Source: Blastocatellia bacterium
Lineage (GTDB): Bacteria > Acidobacteriota > Blastocatellia > Pyrinomonadales > Pyrinomonadaceae
Direction: 5' to 3'
Assembly (NCBI GenBank): GCA_003168335.1
Contig: PMSM01000007.1
Location: forward strand, 62,001-126,000
Length of the DNA: 64,000 nucleotides
Shown: one piece after another, positions 1 through 11,181 of the stretch
How the letters are laid out: every line of letters begins with the position of its first letter
Numbering within the stretch: the first letter of the stretch is position 1
Program-made: the position numbers and the translations under genes
Notes under the pieces: model-generated
What the model saw: the letters and a program-made list of their open reading frames with translations, nothing else
Told to the model about the DNA's origin: nothing
Databases searched by the model: none

Positions 1-1228
1 CCCAACCGTTGTTTTCATCGATGAAAGTGATCGCGTCCAGACGCACGTTCGTGCCGGAGGGCCGGACCGTCCAGAGCTTGCCGCCTGAGTTGGTCGCCAG
101 AATTTTTCCGTGCCCGCCGACCGCCCAGCCGCGCGAATTATCCAGAAAGAAAATGTCGGCCAGATCGTCGCGCCCGCCTTCGGTCAGACGCTGCCAGCCC
201 AGGCCACCATCATCGCTCCGCAGCACCAGGCCGTCGTTGCCCGCGGTCCAGCCCGTGTTCTCGTCAGCAAAGTAAACGGTCACCAGCCGCGGATTGGTCC
301 TGACGCTGGCGGGCAACCAAAGCTTGCCGCCGGTCGCTGTGCTTAGCACCAGGCCATTGTCACCGGAGATCCACCCATGCTGCTCGTCTGAAAAAAAGAC
401 TGAGAACAAATCGTTGGTCATCAGAACGTCGACGGGTTCCCAGGTCAAGCCGGCGTCGTTGCTCAAGATCACACGTCCGCCATAGCCTACGGCCAGGGCC
501 CGTTTGGGCGTGATGAAAGTTGCGCTCGTAAACGGAAGCGAGCCCAGCCGCACAGCTTCTTTCCAATGGCGCCCGCCATCAATTGTTCGCAGCACGGTGC
601 CGCGATCGCCGGTGGCCAATCCGGTGTTCTTGTTGGCAAACGAAACTGTGTAAAGGTGAACGCGGGTCGGACTTTTTTGCGCGGTCCAGGTCAAACCGCC
701 ATCAGTCGTCGTGATGATGCAACCGTAAGTACCCACGGCCCAACCATGAGATGGACTGTCGGTGGCAAACGTAATCGAGTAGAGATGATCTTTGGTCGGC
801 GTGTGGATCTCGGTCCATTTCTCGCCGCCGTTTTTCGTAATCACTACGGTGCCACGCGCGCCGACAACTACGGCGCGCTTCGGATCCTGCACGTAGATTC
901 CGTTGAGACTCGCGACCAGTCGCGCACGCTGGCTCTCCCACTGAAAGCCGCCGTCCGCGGAGTAAAGAATCACTCCGTCTGAGCCCACCGCCCAACCGTG
1001 GAGCTTGTCGCCGGCGAAACGAATGGCGTTGATGGCGTTACCCTGCGGCCGAGGGTTCTGCCATTCCCAGCCGCGGTCGGTCCTTTGGGCGAGGGTAGTA
1101 GCGGCCGGCGAAGTGACGATGAAGAGAATTGAAATCAACAGACTGAAACGCAGCGAAGTTCCTGGCAAAGAGCGCAAAGGAGTACCGCTTCGCGTTCCTT
1201 TGTGGGTACCCTTTGCGTTGAGGCTCAT
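1..1228 (-). CDS. YCF48/BNR-repeat protein with signal peptide (3' end outside window)
   Basis: Reading the minus strand from an ATG at 1228 gives an open frame of 409 codons that leaves the window before a stop. Residues about 25-48 form a hydrophobic signal segment ending near TLAQ, so the product should be exported. The rest is a chain of repeats of about 40-45 residues with the signatures GWAVG, ILYSADGG, ITKNGG, TTTDGGLTW and LSNDAGLTW, typical of the YCF48/BNR beta-propeller family (photosystem II assembly factor HCF136-like and sialidase-like Asp-box repeats). In heterotrophs such proteins are secreted or cell-surface propellers of unknown ligand. The start is uncertain because there is no good ribosome binding site before the ATG. 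Confidence 0.8.
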   Translation of the reverse strand, partial: MSLNAKGTHKGTRSGTPLRSLPGTSLRFSLLISILFIVTSPAATTLAQRTDRGWEWQNPRPQGNAINAIRFAGDKLHGWAVGSDGVILYSADGGFQWESQRARLVASLNGIYVQDPKRAVVVGARGTVVITKNGGEKWTEIHTPTKDHLYSITFATDSPSHGWAVGTYGCIITTTDGGLTWTAQKSPTRVHLYTVSFANKNTGLATGDRGTVLRTIDGGRHWKEAVRLGSLPFTSATFITPKRALAVGYGGRVILSNDAGLTWEPVDVLMTNDLFSVFFSDEQHGWISGDNGLVLSTATGGKLWLPASVRTNPRLVTVYFADENTGWTAGNDGLVLRSDDGGLGWQRLTEGGRDDLADIFFLDNSRGWAVGGHGKILATNSGGKLWTVRPSGTNVRLDAITFIDENNGW

Positions 1229-1579
1229 CGATTTGTCTTCAGTCAACGAATTTTCGTCACGTTGGCCTTCCGCCTTCGTCGCGAGACGGAGAAAGAGCGG
1301 CCTACGGTAACGAACTGGTTTTGACGACTGTGATAACACGTGTTCTCGATGAAATGAATGGCTGTCTGGGTTTGCCGGTAGCGAGGATTATAGATTCCTA
1401 CGAATGGGAAAGCGAGCGCGAGGCGAGACCAGAACGAGTCCGCCGATTACGCGGATTTCACAGATTAGACAAACTTAGAAAAAGAGCATGGCAAAGCAGG
1501 CGGTTTACTGAAAGGTCCCTAATCTGATTATCTTGATAGTAATCGGTGAAATCTGCGTAATCTACGGATTAGGCCGGCC
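1229..1579. repeat. Intergenic region with nonamer-based inverted repeat
   Basis: No convincing gene lies here. Positions 1443-1467 and 1540-1567 are an imperfect inverted repeat. The left arm is built of 9-bp steps that each begin with GATT (GATTACGCG, then GATTTCACA). The right arm read on the minus strand shows the same GATT spacing. It resembles the 48557-48666 element in wording (CGGATTACGCAGATT-like) and belongs to the broader set of periodic inverted repeats in this window. Confidence 0.6.
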
Positions 1580-2101
1580 TTAAAACAATTCCGGCCCGTC
1601 TTCAACTCCGTCTTCAGGCTCGGTCACACCCACCCTATCCACCGCGTCCTGCAGGACGCTGGGCTCAACATGACCCAGCGCGGCGATTTTGCGTGCGGCG
1701 CGATCGGCGGCTTCCTGGATCAAGTGGCCGGCATGACCCTGCTCCCAATTCCATTCGACTTGATGACGGGCCGCCGCATTGTCCAGGCGCTTCCACCATT
1801 CGTGATTTGTCTTGCGACGAAAACGGCCACACATTGTCTCGACGACATAGCGCGAGTCGGTGTACAGACGCACGGCACAGGGTTCGGTTAAGGCTTCGAG
1901 GCCGAGAGCGGCGGCGGCAATCTCGGCCTGCTGATTGGTTGCTTTACCCAGATAGGTTCCGAACGCGCGCCACAGTCCGCGGAAACCGAGCATCGCTACC
2001 GCCGCCGCGCGCGTTTCCTCGCGGCCATTGCCGAGGCTCGAGCCGTCGCAAAAGATGGTGACGGATTTCGCGGGTCTGCGGTTGGGATTGATATCGCTCA
2101 C
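1580..2101 (-). CDS. rnhA: Ribonuclease HI family protein
   Basis: A 173-residue protein read from a GTG start. RNase HI degrades the RNA strand of RNA-DNA hybrids (R-loops, Okazaki primers) in the cytoplasm using a DEDD metal site. The first Asp is in FCDGSSLGNG, the Glu in NQQAEIAAAA, the second Asp in YTDSRYV and the last Asp in QEAADRAA. The region after about residue 145 is an acidic tail with no family match. It lies 9 bp downstream of the TPR gene and is probably co-transcribed with it. No strong ribosome binding site is visible, so translation may be coupled. Identification as the RNase H fold is firm, paralogue assignment less so. Confidence 0.85.
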   Translation of the reverse strand: MSDINPNRRPAKSVTIFCDGSSLGNGREETRAAAVAMLGFRGLWRAFGTYLGKATNQQAEIAAAALGLEALTEPCAVRLYTDSRYVVETMCGRFRRKTNHEWWKRLDNAAARHQVEWNWEQGHAGHLIQEAADRAARKIAALGHVEPSVLQDAVDRVGVTEPEDGVEDGPELF

Positions 2102-2110
2102 AGGCTCAGT

Positions 2111-3748
2111 CTAAAGAACGGCGACGGTCAGTTTCGTATCCGCATTCTTCCACGCCTTTTCGAACTCTTTTTGAATTACCGCGGCCTCCGAAGTTTTCTT
2201 TTGCGCCTTCAGACTCTCCATCAATCCAAAAAGCGATCGGCCGCTGTGTTTATTTCTTTCCAGATCGGCGCGAAACAATCCTGACGCATCGACGTAGTTT
2301 CCGATGCGCAGCAAGAAACCGCCGAGCGATTCGCGCACCGGATGAAACCATTGCGGTGGTTCGTCATAAGCCAGAGAGTCTTCGTCTTTGATTCCTTTGA
2401 AGAAGTTGTCCAGAGCTTTCTGGTAGTCATGCTTTGCTTCGGCAATTCGTGCGGCAAGCACATCTTCAGCGATTGTGAGAATCTTGCCGGTCGGATTCAA
2501 GGATGACATCGAATCGGGAGGAACGGTCTTTTCAGCTCTTAGGAATGCCCGTTGTTCAGCTTCCGCGTTGGCGATATCGCCGCGCGCAGCAAACGCCACC
2601 CCGCGCGCAAAATGCCAAACGGCGATGGTTGACGGCAGCGAAGCATCGGGCTGAGGCTGCTTCATGATTTCGTCCCATTTATGAAAGCGTTCCCACATCA
2701 GGATGGACTTCGCCAAAATTGGTTCGACCGTCGGCATGTCTTTGACCATCGGCCTGGTGAAGTCAACCAACTTGATCGACGCATCGAGCGCATCGCGGTA
2801 ACGACCCAACATGCTGTTGGCTACCGCCAGGAAGTCGAGATTATGCGCATAGTACATCGAGTAGGTACCCTGCACGCCGGTTGCTTTGAAATAAGCCTCA
2901 TCCGCGGTGGCGGCTTCGGCATTGCTGCGCGCCGCCGCCGGGTAATCTCCAACCCGTTCATAGATATGCGCGGGCATGTGCACGAGGTGACCGGCCATCG
3001 GCATCAATTGCGGCAGCTTGGGCGCATAAGCCAGTGCGCGCTCGGGATGCGGCGAAGCTTCGACCGCGTGAATGTAATAGTGAATCGCGCCGGCGTGATT
3101 TGGATTGCGCCGGAGAACTGATTCGAGCACGGTGATGATTTCTTCCGTTCCTTCAGCCGGCTTGCCGTCAGCGCTCCAAAGCTGCCACGGGCGCAGGTCC
3201 ATCGCACTTTCAGCGTAAAGCACGGCCGCATCCAAATCGTCCGGATACTTCTTTACCAGCTCGCCCATCGCGTTCTTGTAATCGACGGCGAGCTTTTTCA
3301 GATCGGCTTTGGGATCGATCGAGTAACGTTTGCCGAGTGCTTCAATGTAGGCGCGCTCAATCTCAGGTTTGTTCTTCGCCAGCGCGAGCGCCTTCTGCGC
3401 CGCGTCAGTCGCGGCCTGTTCACGCGCCAGGTCGACGTCCATATTAATGTTCGGACCCAGAGCGAGCGCCACTCCCCACCAGGCCATGGCCATCTGCGGA
3501 TCGAGTTCAGCAGCGCGCTTGAATGAACGCACTGCTTCATCGTGGTTGAAAGCAAATACTAACGAGAGGCCTTGATCGAAAAAGCGCTGCGCTTCGGGTT
3601 TGGTCGTGGCAACCGGATGATGCAGCGAGCCCAGGCCGGACATCAACGTCGCCGGCTTTTCCGCCAGGCCCATCTTCATGTCTGATTGCTGCGCGGAGAT
3701 TGTGCTAGTTCCAAGCAGTAACAGAGCAATGATTAAGCAGTTCTTCAT
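2111..3748 (-). CDS. Exported tetratricopeptide-repeat protein
   Basis: The ATG at 3748 is preceded by a GGAG motif at good spacing and followed by a clear signal peptide (MKNCLIIALLLLGTSTISA). The longer frame to 3832 adds an Arg-rich stretch that would hide the signal, so I reject it. The 545-residue product is helical with TPR-like units, for example FFDQGLSLVFAFNHDEAVRS followed by FKRAAELDPQMAMAWWG, and later GAIHYYIHAVE and AGHLVHMPAHIYERVGDY. Similar proteins in Acidobacteriota and Proteobacteria are annotated only as TPR proteins. A role as a periplasmic scaffold is inference. RNase HI follows on the same strand. Confidence 0.8.
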   Translation of the reverse strand: MKNCLIIALLLLGTSTISAQQSDMKMGLAEKPATLMSGLGSLHHPVATTKPEAQRFFDQGLSLVFAFNHDEAVRSFKRAAELDPQMAMAWWGVALALGPNINMDVDLAREQAATDAAQKALALAKNKPEIERAYIEALGKRYSIDPKADLKKLAVDYKNAMGELVKKYPDDLDAAVLYAESAMDLRPWQLWSADGKPAEGTEEIITVLESVLRRNPNHAGAIHYYIHAVEASPHPERALAYAPKLPQLMPMAGHLVHMPAHIYERVGDYPAAARSNAEAATADEAYFKATGVQGTYSMYYAHNLDFLAVANSMLGRYRDALDASIKLVDFTRPMVKDMPTVEPILAKSILMWERFHKWDEIMKQPQPDASLPSTIAVWHFARGVAFAARGDIANAEAEQRAFLRAEKTVPPDSMSSLNPTGKILTIAEDVLAARIAEAKHDYQKALDNFFKGIKDEDSLAYDEPPQWFHPVRESLGGFLLRIGNYVDASGLFRADLERNKHSGRSLFGLMESLKAQKKTSEAAVIQKEFEKAWKNADTKLTVAVL

Positions 3749-3917
3749 GCTAAACTCCAAAGTCAACAACCTCTTTGGCCACTTAGTGAGCCAGAGTCTC
3801 CAGGCACGCTGGAGTATGAATCGCTTTCGCAACCCGTCTATTGTTGTTGACGAATTTTCTCACGTCAACTCTCGCGTAGTATTGAAGCCGGCTTAGAGTT
3901 TTCAACGGAGGTATCCC

Positions 3918-5198
3918 ATGTATCGTCGCCAGGTCGTTCGCCGCGGAGCGCTCTTATCTATGATCCTGCTGAGCATCATTGCCCAGCAAGTCTCAACTAC
4001 TCATATCAGCCGGGCCACGAACCGATCGACCCAACGTCCTTTCAGGATGCTGGTCCTCGGCGATTCAGTAATGTGGGGTCAGGGCCTGGCGGACGAGCAC
4101 AAATTCTCTTACCTGGTTCGCCAATGGATCTGCGAACAACGAAATAGTGGAAATTGCCGGGATAAGGACGATGTGCAAATCCACGTTGAAGCTCACTCTG
4201 GCGCGGTGATCGCTAAACCCGAAAAGGATAATCAGAAGAAGGAAGAAGATCGATTTACTCGGACGAATTCCCCAATCAGATATCCGGGTGAAGTCAACAA
4301 CGTATACCCGACCGTCTGGGGCCAGGTCGACCTCGCGCATCGCTACTATTTGGACAACTCAATTCCACCCGAGGAGGTCGATCTGATCCTGGTTAATGGC
4401 GGGATCAACGATATGGGCGCCCCCAGTCTACTTGCGCCCAAGGTTCTGGGGTTCCTCGCCGGCAACATCAACGACTTTGCCAGGAAGTATTGCGAAGATG
4501 ACATGAAACTCCTGCTCGAAAAGGTAGCGAACAACTTTCCCAACGCCCGGATCGTTGTGCCCGGTTATTTCCCGCTCGTTTCCCTCAACACCCCGGAGAA
4601 CTTACTGATGGAGACGATAGGATATTTGTTTCTAGGTAAGAAAGAGAAAGCGAATAATGCGGAAGCGATTGAGGAAGAATCAGCCAATCCCCCGAATGAA
4701 GTTGCCGCTTCGCACAAACCGAGCAAATCTCTTGTGCACATGGCAAACCGATCAAGGGATTGGACGGTCGCTTCAAACGCGGCCCTGGCAACGGCCGTCA
4801 AGAGCTTCAACAGCAGTCGTGCTGGATTGCCAGTGACTGGAAATAATTCCCCTGCGCCACCTCCAGACGCATCCGCGCGGGCCCTGTTCGTGCCCGTCCT
4901 GTTCTCTGACGAAAATGCTTATGCGGCAAAGAGCGCCCTCCTCTGGAAATTAATCCGCAAGGGTCCCGACGTCGTGTTGGAGTGTGCCGAGACGAACCCC
5001 CTCAAGAATCTAATAGCGAATGACGAGCTGCAAACCAAACGCGGGTGCATGTGTGAGCAGGCCGGCAAAAGAAACGATGTGATCTGTATGCGGGCGGGCG
5101 CCTTTCACCCTAACGTGCAGGGCGCAGAGCTATATTTCAGATCCATCACCAAAGAGCTGGAGAGAATCTTTCCCTTTACCGGGTGGGCGTCCAAATGA
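3918..5198 (+). CDS. SGNH/GDSL-family hydrolase, exported
   Basis: A 426-residue protein that starts with an ATG preceded by GGAGG at 3906-3910. Residues 1-30 form a signal peptide with an Arg-rich n-region. SGNH esterase blocks are visible: block I as LGDSVMWGQGL (nucleophile Ser), block III as VNGGINDMG (Gly and Asn of the oxyanion hole) and a C-terminal GAFHPNVQGAEL carrying the presumed catalytic His. The family removes acyl or acetyl groups from lipids and polysaccharides, but the substrate cannot be read here. A long insertion between blocks III and V (about residues 230-330) is polar and low in conservation features. It stands alone between divergent and convergent neighbours. Confidence 0.78.
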   Translation: MYRRQVVRRGALLSMILLSIIAQQVSTTHISRATNRSTQRPFRMLVLGDSVMWGQGLADEHKFSYLVRQWICEQRNSGNCRDKDDVQIHVEAHSGAVIAKPEKDNQKKEEDRFTRTNSPIRYPGEVNNVYPTVWGQVDLAHRYYLDNSIPPEEVDLILVNGGINDMGAPSLLAPKVLGFLAGNINDFARKYCEDDMKLLLEKVANNFPNARIVVPGYFPLVSLNTPENLLMETIGYLFLGKKEKANNAEAIEEESANPPNEVAASHKPSKSLVHMANRSRDWTVASNAALATAVKSFNSSRAGLPVTGNNSPAPPPDASARALFVPVLFSDENAYAAKSALLWKLIRKGPDVVLECAETNPLKNLIANDELQTKRGCMCEQAGKRNDVICMRAGAFHPNVQGAELYFRSITKELERIFPFTGWASK

Positions 5199-5231
5199 TG
5201 ATCGGGGTTGGCGCGTGTACTTAACCAAGAG

Positions 5232-7031
<1,800 letters not shown>

Positions 7032-7103
7032 TGGCGATTGTCAGTTGTTAGTAACGTTCAAAATAACAAAATGCGCGCTCATCCGCACGTGGGCATGGCT
7101 CTT

Positions 7104-7402
7104 CAGCCTGCGAAGCAGGCGCCGGCAGAGAGCCTGGGATGGAGCGAAGGATCGGAGGAGCATAAGAACCGAGCCCGCGAAACGGGCGACAGCACAGATC
7201 TCGGCGAAGGGCGCGCTATTTCAAACACCGACATGAGAGAAAAACAACGACGCCATCGGAATAATGGAGCGGCTGCCGCCCGTTTACACGGGCTTGGGTT
7301 GACCTTCACTGCTTTCCCGGGGCTTGCGGCCCCAGGGCGGGGTCCCCAGCCGAGCATCTCGGCTGGGGTGCTAGACTTTATGCGGGCGCCTGCTTCGCCG
7401 GC
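7104..7402. repeat. Cluster of REP-like palindromes bounded by an inverted repeat
   Basis: Between lepA and icd there are at least four separate hairpins: 7104-7126 (GCCTGCGAAGCAGGC core), about 7170-7190 (GCCCGCGAAACGGGC), 7319-7333 (GGGGCTTGCGGCCCC) and 7344-7368 (CCCCAGCCGAG...CTCGGCTGGGG). The outer copies, GCGAAGCAGGCGCC near 7110 and GGCGCCTGCTTCGC near 7386, are inverted relative to each other, so the whole block could fold as one structure. No ORF here looks real. Confidence 0.6.
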
Positions 7403-7508
7403 TCACGGTGTCGCGCAGCATAGAAAGAGCTCTCTCGCTTTGCTCACTCCCGGCTTTTGGAATATATTCGTCAACTTCTTAAAACAAGAAAGAAAGGCAC
7501 TCAGCTTA

Positions 7509-8963
7509 ATGCAAACCATACCTATCACGGTCGCTTACGGCGACGGCATCGGCCCTGAAATAATGGAGGCGACGCTTCACATATTGAAAGAAGCGGGCGC
7601 GAAACTTCAGATCGAAAAGATCGATATTGGCGAAAAGCTTTTTCTGGCGGGGAACTCTTCCGGGATCGATCCCAGTGCGTGGGATTCACTTCACGACACC
7701 AAGGTCTTTCTTAAGGCGCCCATCACCACGCCCCAGGGCGGCGGTTACAAGAGCCTGAACGTGACGGTGCGCAAGACACTCGGACTTTACGCGAACGTGC
7801 GGCCCTGCGTTTCGTATCATCCGTTTATTGAGACGAAGCACCCCAACATGGACATTGTGATCGTGCGCGAAAATGAAGAGGACCTTTACGCCGGCATCGA
7901 GTATCGCCAGACGGACCAGGTGATGGAGTGTTTGAAGTTGATATCGCGACCCGGCTCGGAAAAAATTGTCCGCTACGCTTTCGAATACGCCCGCCATCAT
8001 AACCGCAAGAAAGTTACCTGCTTTACCAAAGACAACATCATGAAACTGACCGACGGTCTGTTTCACAAAGTCTTCAACGAGCTCGCGGCTGAATATCCCG
8101 ACATTGAAAACGAGCATTGGATCGTGGACATCGGCGCGGCGAAGATGGCGGACACCCCAAACGTTTTTGACGTGATCGTAATGCCAAATCTTTACGGCGA
8201 CATTTTGTCGGATGTGGCCGCCCAGATTGCCGGTTCGGTTGGTCTCGCCGGCTCGGCGAACATCGGCGAGAACGTCGCTATGTTCGAAGCCATCCACGGA
8301 TCGGCGCCGCGGCGGGCGGGGCAAAACCTGGCCAACCCATCCGGGTTGCTGTTGGGCGCGGTGATGATGCTGGTGCACATCGGCCAGACGGGCACTGCCG
8401 AGAAGGTCCACAACGCCTGGCTGCGGACGATTGAAGATGGAGTTCATACCTACGATATCTACGACGAAGGCAGCAGCCAACAAAAAGTAGGGACTAAAGA
8501 ATTCGCGCAGGCGGTTGTCGATCGGCTCGGCAAGAAGCCGAAGACTCTGCGAGCCGTTACTTACAAGCAGGCGGACGTAGAGCAGGTTTATAGCGAGACG
8601 ATCGTGAAAGAGCGATCCGATACCAGAAAAGAGTTGGTGGGTATCGATGTGTATCTCGACTGGTTGAAAGGCTCGCCCGACAATCTGGGTGACGCGCTCA
8701 AAAAAATTACCCCCGACAATCTGCAACTCGGGATGATCAGTAACCGTGGGGTCAAGGTTTGGCCCGGTGGCAAATCCGAGACGTTCTGCTCGGATCACTG
8801 GCGCTGCCGGTTTATGGCCAAAGAAAAAGGCGCCACCATCACCCATCAAGAGGTCGTTGATCTGCTCGGCCGCATTGCCGGCGCCGGCTTCGATTTCGTT
8901 CAAACTGAAAGCCTCTGCAATTTTGACGGCGAGCGCGGGTATTCGCTGGATCAGGGTGAGTAA
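7509..8963 (+). CDS. icd: NADP-dependent isocitrate dehydrogenase, long (Thermus-type) form
   Basis: The ATG at 7509 gives 484 residues beginning [20 protein letters not shown], the expected N-terminus. The upstream frame from 6558 runs antisense through lepA and is rejected. The enzyme decarboxylates isocitrate to 2-oxoglutarate in the TCA cycle. Visible motifs are the substrate loop [17 protein letters not shown], the active-site region [15 protein letters not shown], the metal-binding stretch [20 protein letters not shown] and the cofactor loop [18 protein letters not shown]. The extra C-terminal domain of about 130 residues, including [19 protein letters not shown], matches the larger Thermus-type enzymes. 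Just past the stop codon a heptamer array begins. Confidence 0.93.
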   Translation: MQTIPITVAYGDGIGPEIMEATLHILKEAGAKLQIEKIDIGEKLFLAGNSSGIDPSAWDSLHDTKVFLKAPITTPQGGGYKSLNVTVRKTLGLYANVRPCVSYHPFIETKHPNMDIVIVRENEEDLYAGIEYRQTDQVMECLKLISRPGSEKIVRYAFEYARHHNRKKVTCFTKDNIMKLTDGLFHKVFNELAAEYPDIENEHWIVDIGAAKMADTPNVFDVIVMPNLYGDILSDVAAQIAGSVGLAGSANIGENVAMFEAIHGSAPRRAGQNLANPSGLLLGAVMMLVHIGQTGTAEKVHNAWLRTIEDGVHTYDIYDEGSSQQKVGTKEFAQAVVDRLGKKPKTLRAVTYKQADVEQVYSETIVKERSDTRKELVGIDVYLDWLKGSPDNLGDALKKITPDNLQLGMISNRGVKVWPGGKSETFCSDHWRCRFMAKEKGATITHQEVVDLLGRIAGAGFDFVQTESLCNFDGERGYSLDQGE

Positions 8964-9088
8964 GAATTGCGGATAGCGAAATTCGAATTGCGAATTTGTT
9001 AAATCCAAACCGCGGATCCGAGGCACGACAAATGGTGAAAAGGCGACGGTCTGAAAATCCGAAATCCGAAATCCGCAATTCGAAATCG
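8964..9088. repeat. Heptamer inverted repeat between icd and purE
   Basis: Starting one base after the icd stop, 8964-8998 is five exact 7-bp units (GAATTGC, GGATAGC and variants). At 9053-9088 the opposite arm reads as GAAAATCC followed by 7-bp units such as GAAATCC and GCAATTC. Its reverse complement again contains GAATTGC and GGATTTC in 7-bp register. The right arm lies inside the predicted purE reading frame. Confidence 0.75.
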
Positions 9089-9562
9089 CTGGTGGCCGTC
9101 ATCATGGGCAGTAAGTCGGACTGGGAGACGATGCGGGTGACGTCCGAGACACTTGATCGTTTTGGCGTCGCGCACGAATGTCGGGTCATGTCCGCTCATC
9201 GCACGCCGACGCTTGCGTCCGAATTCGCCGGCACCGCCGAATCTCGCGGCCTGGAGGTAATCATCGCCGCCGCCGGCGGCGCGGCGCATCTGGCCGGAGT
9301 CATCGCCGCGCATACCGTGTTGCCGGTGTTGGGCGTGCCGATGAAAAGCGACGCGCTTAACGGACTGGATTCACTGCTCTCCACGGTGCAGATGCCGGCA
9401 GGTATTCCGGTCGGAACGTTGGCGATTGGAAAAGCGGGCGCGACCAACGCGGCGCTGTTCGCGGTGGCAATTCTGGCTAACAGCAGACCGGCGTTAAGAG
9501 AAAAGCTGCACGAGTTCCGTGCCGAGCAGGAAAAGAAGATTCGCGAAGTGACGTTGGATTGA
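9032..9562 (+). CDS. purE: N5-carboxyaminoimidazole ribonucleotide mutase (PurE)
   Basis: PurE converts N5-CAIR to CAIR in de novo purine synthesis. The body starts with [14 protein letters not shown] and continues with [10 protein letters not shown] and [18 protein letters not shown], all family signatures. The frame is complete to EIREVTLD. From the ATG at 9032 the first about 20 residues (rich in Arg, Ser, Asn) are not PurE-like; residues 8-19 are encoded by the right arm of the heptamer repeat. A GTG at 9092 immediately before AVIMGSKSD is an alternative start, but neither start has a clear ribosome binding site. No purK follows; the next gene is on the opposite strand. Confidence 0.92.
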   Translation: MVKRRRSENPKSEIRNSKSLVAVIMGSKSDWETMRVTSETLDRFGVAHECRVMSAHRTPTLASEFAGTAESRGLEVIIAAAGGAAHLAGVIAAHTVLPVLGVPMKSDALNGLDSLLSTVQMPAGIPVGTLAIGKAGATNAALFAVAILANSRPALREKLHEFRAEQEKKIREVTLD

Positions 9563-9591
9563 TGAAGTGGCACGCGCATCCCGCGCGTGAA

Positions 9592-10554
9592 TCAAACGGG
9601 CGCGACGCCCGTCCCACCAAAATCCCGCGCCAGCAGCGCCGCTCCGATGGCCACTCCATCCGCTCCCAGTTCAGCCGCGACAATCGTAGTGGCTTCAAAG
9701 CAGGGTTGGAACGAGCGCTTTTGCGCTTCTTCGATTATTGGTTTGAGGATCAGATCGCCGGCTTCCATGATCGCGCCACCCAGAATGATCCGCTCGATGC
9801 TCAAAAGGTTGATCATGCTGGCCACGGCCGTGCCGATCGATTTACCGGTGCGCTCGAGCATCATCACCGAAAAGTCATCGCCGTTGTTCGCTTCGCGGGC
9901 CACATCGGCGGCGGTAAAGCTTTCTTCCAGCAACAGCTTCGACAGCGATGAGGTTGAGTCTCGATCCAGACGCTCGCGCGCCCGACGTACAATGTTCGGC
10001 CCCGAAGCCACGGTTTCCAGGCAGCCGGTATTTCCGCACTCACATTCAGCGCCCTCGGTGTTGATGGTGATGTGACCGATTTCTCCGGCGCAACCGGAAG
10101 CGCCGATCCAGAGTTTCCCGTCCAGAATGATCGCGCCGCCAATGGCTTCGCCGATACCGATGTAAAAAATATCGCGCGCATCGCGGCCCGCACCTGACTT
10201 GTATTCGCCGTAAGCAGCGGCGTTGGCATCGTTCTCGAGTTCAAACCGCAGGCCCGTTGCTTTCATCAACTCAGAGTGGATGTCGTCTCGGGCGGCGGAA
10301 GGCAGCCCGGTTGAGATCAGCACGCGGTCGGTTTCGCGATTTACCAATCCGGGAATTCCCAACCCGACAGACTTGATTGGCCCGGCTTCGCGCAGGCCAG
10401 TCACCAGGTTGGCAATTTCGCCGATCAGATTTTCTGGTTGGTAGGTTGCTTCACGCCGCGCGATCACATCACCGGCAGCGGAAATCACGACGCCACGCAT
10501 CGTCGTTTGAGCAACTTCAATCCCGGCATAGTTGGTTTCCGAAGTTTCCGGCAT
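9592..10554 (-). CDS. ROK-family sugar kinase (glucokinase-like)
   Basis: A 320-residue ROK protein. The ATPase phosphate-1 region is YAGIEVAQTTMRGVVIS; the sugar-binding segment is ELENDANAAAYGE with catalytic Asp; GEIGHITI and the zinc motif CECGNTGCLE are the ROK signature. There is no N-terminal helix-turn-helix, so it is a kinase rather than a NagC/XylR repressor. Glucose or another hexose is the likely substrate. The last residues (GGTGVAPV) are encoded by a palindromic repeat (GGGCGCGACGCCC near 9599), indicating that the natural C-terminus was extended or replaced by repeat DNA. Confidence 0.88.
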   Translation of the reverse strand: MPETSETNYAGIEVAQTTMRGVVISAAGDVIARREATYQPENLIGEIANLVTGLREAGPIKSVGLGIPGLVNRETDRVLISTGLPSAARDDIHSELMKATGLRFELENDANAAAYGEYKSGAGRDARDIFYIGIGEAIGGAIILDGKLWIGASGCAGEIGHITINTEGAECECGNTGCLETVASGPNIVRRARERLDRDSTSSLSKLLLEESFTAADVAREANNGDDFSVMMLERTGKSIGTAVASMINLLSIERIILGGAIMEAGDLILKPIIEEAQKRSFQPCFEATTIVAAELGADGVAIGAALLARDFGGTGVAPV

Positions 10555-10677
10555 GAGCGAGAGCCTTTCACATGAGCTTCGCAGATCAAGGGCAGGGATT
10601 TCCTGGTCATCTTATTAAAGGGCTGAGGGGCTGTCAAACCGCGCGTTGTGCGTGTAGAATGCCGTCGCATTGAGCCC

Positions 10678-11181
10678 ATGCCGGACACACCTGACAATTC
10701 GCAGGCGACCGCGCTGCAACTTCGCCGGATTTTGTTGCCGACTGACTTCAGCGGTTGCGCGAACTATGCGCTCCCCTATGCGGCCGCGATTGCCCGCGCG
10801 ACCGGGGCCGCAATCATCTGTGTGCACGTGGTTGAGCCGCTCGCGCCGGCGGTGGGATATTCGGGCTTGCCCGAGCCAATGCCGATCGCGGACATTAGTG
10901 AGCAGTTGGAAGACTCAGCCGAGCGCGAGTTGCCACAACTCGCCCGGTGCGAAGACTTCAGTGGCCTCGATGTCGAAGAGGTTATCGTGCATGGAGATGC
11001 TGCCGCCGAGATTGTGCGCGTGGCCGGCGAACGCGAAGTCGATCTGATTGTAGTGTCGTCGCACGGTCGCACGGGCCTGGGCCGAATTATCTTTGGTTCG
11101 ACCGCAGAGGCGGTTGTGCGCCATGCCAGTTGCCCCGTCCTGGTCGTAAAACCTCCACCACAGGAAGAGGAGTCGGATTAG
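10678..11181 (+). CDS. Universal stress protein (UspA family)
   Basis: 167 residues from ATG 10678; an in-frame ATG at 10648 adds ten residues without family similarity. The single Usp domain begins RRILLPTDFSGCANYALPYA and ends with the nucleotide loop HGRTGLGRIIFGSTAEAVV and CPVLVVKPP. The G-x2-G-x9-G-S/T pattern indicates the ATP-binding subclass. Usp proteins are cytosolic stress-responsive dimers of imprecise function. The stop codon is the first point of a heptamer repeat that runs up to the downstream dedA gene. Confidence 0.9.
   Translation: MPDTPDNSQATALQLRRILLPTDFSGCANYALPYAAAIARATGAAIICVHVVEPLAPAVGYSGLPEPMPIADISEQLEDSAERELPQLARCEDFSGLDVEEVIVHGDAAAEIVRVAGEREVDLIVVSSHGRTGLGRIIFGSTAEAVVRHASCPVLVVKPPPQEEESD

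Noticed and set aside
1321-1527. 68-codon ORF between the YCF48-like and rnhA genes
   Set aside because: Composed largely of the GATT inverted repeat and neighbouring intergenic DNA; no ribosome binding site.
7686-9026. Long (446-codon) minus-strand ORF over icd
   Set aside because: Antisense shadow of a clear isocitrate dehydrogenase; high GC at third positions creates long opposite-strand frames. No family features.
9563-9620. Terminator after purE
   Set aside because: GC-rich palindromes (ACGCGC...GCGCGT, GGGCGCGACGCCC) are present, but they are partly coding for the ROK C-terminus and lack a T-run; treated as repeat DNA.
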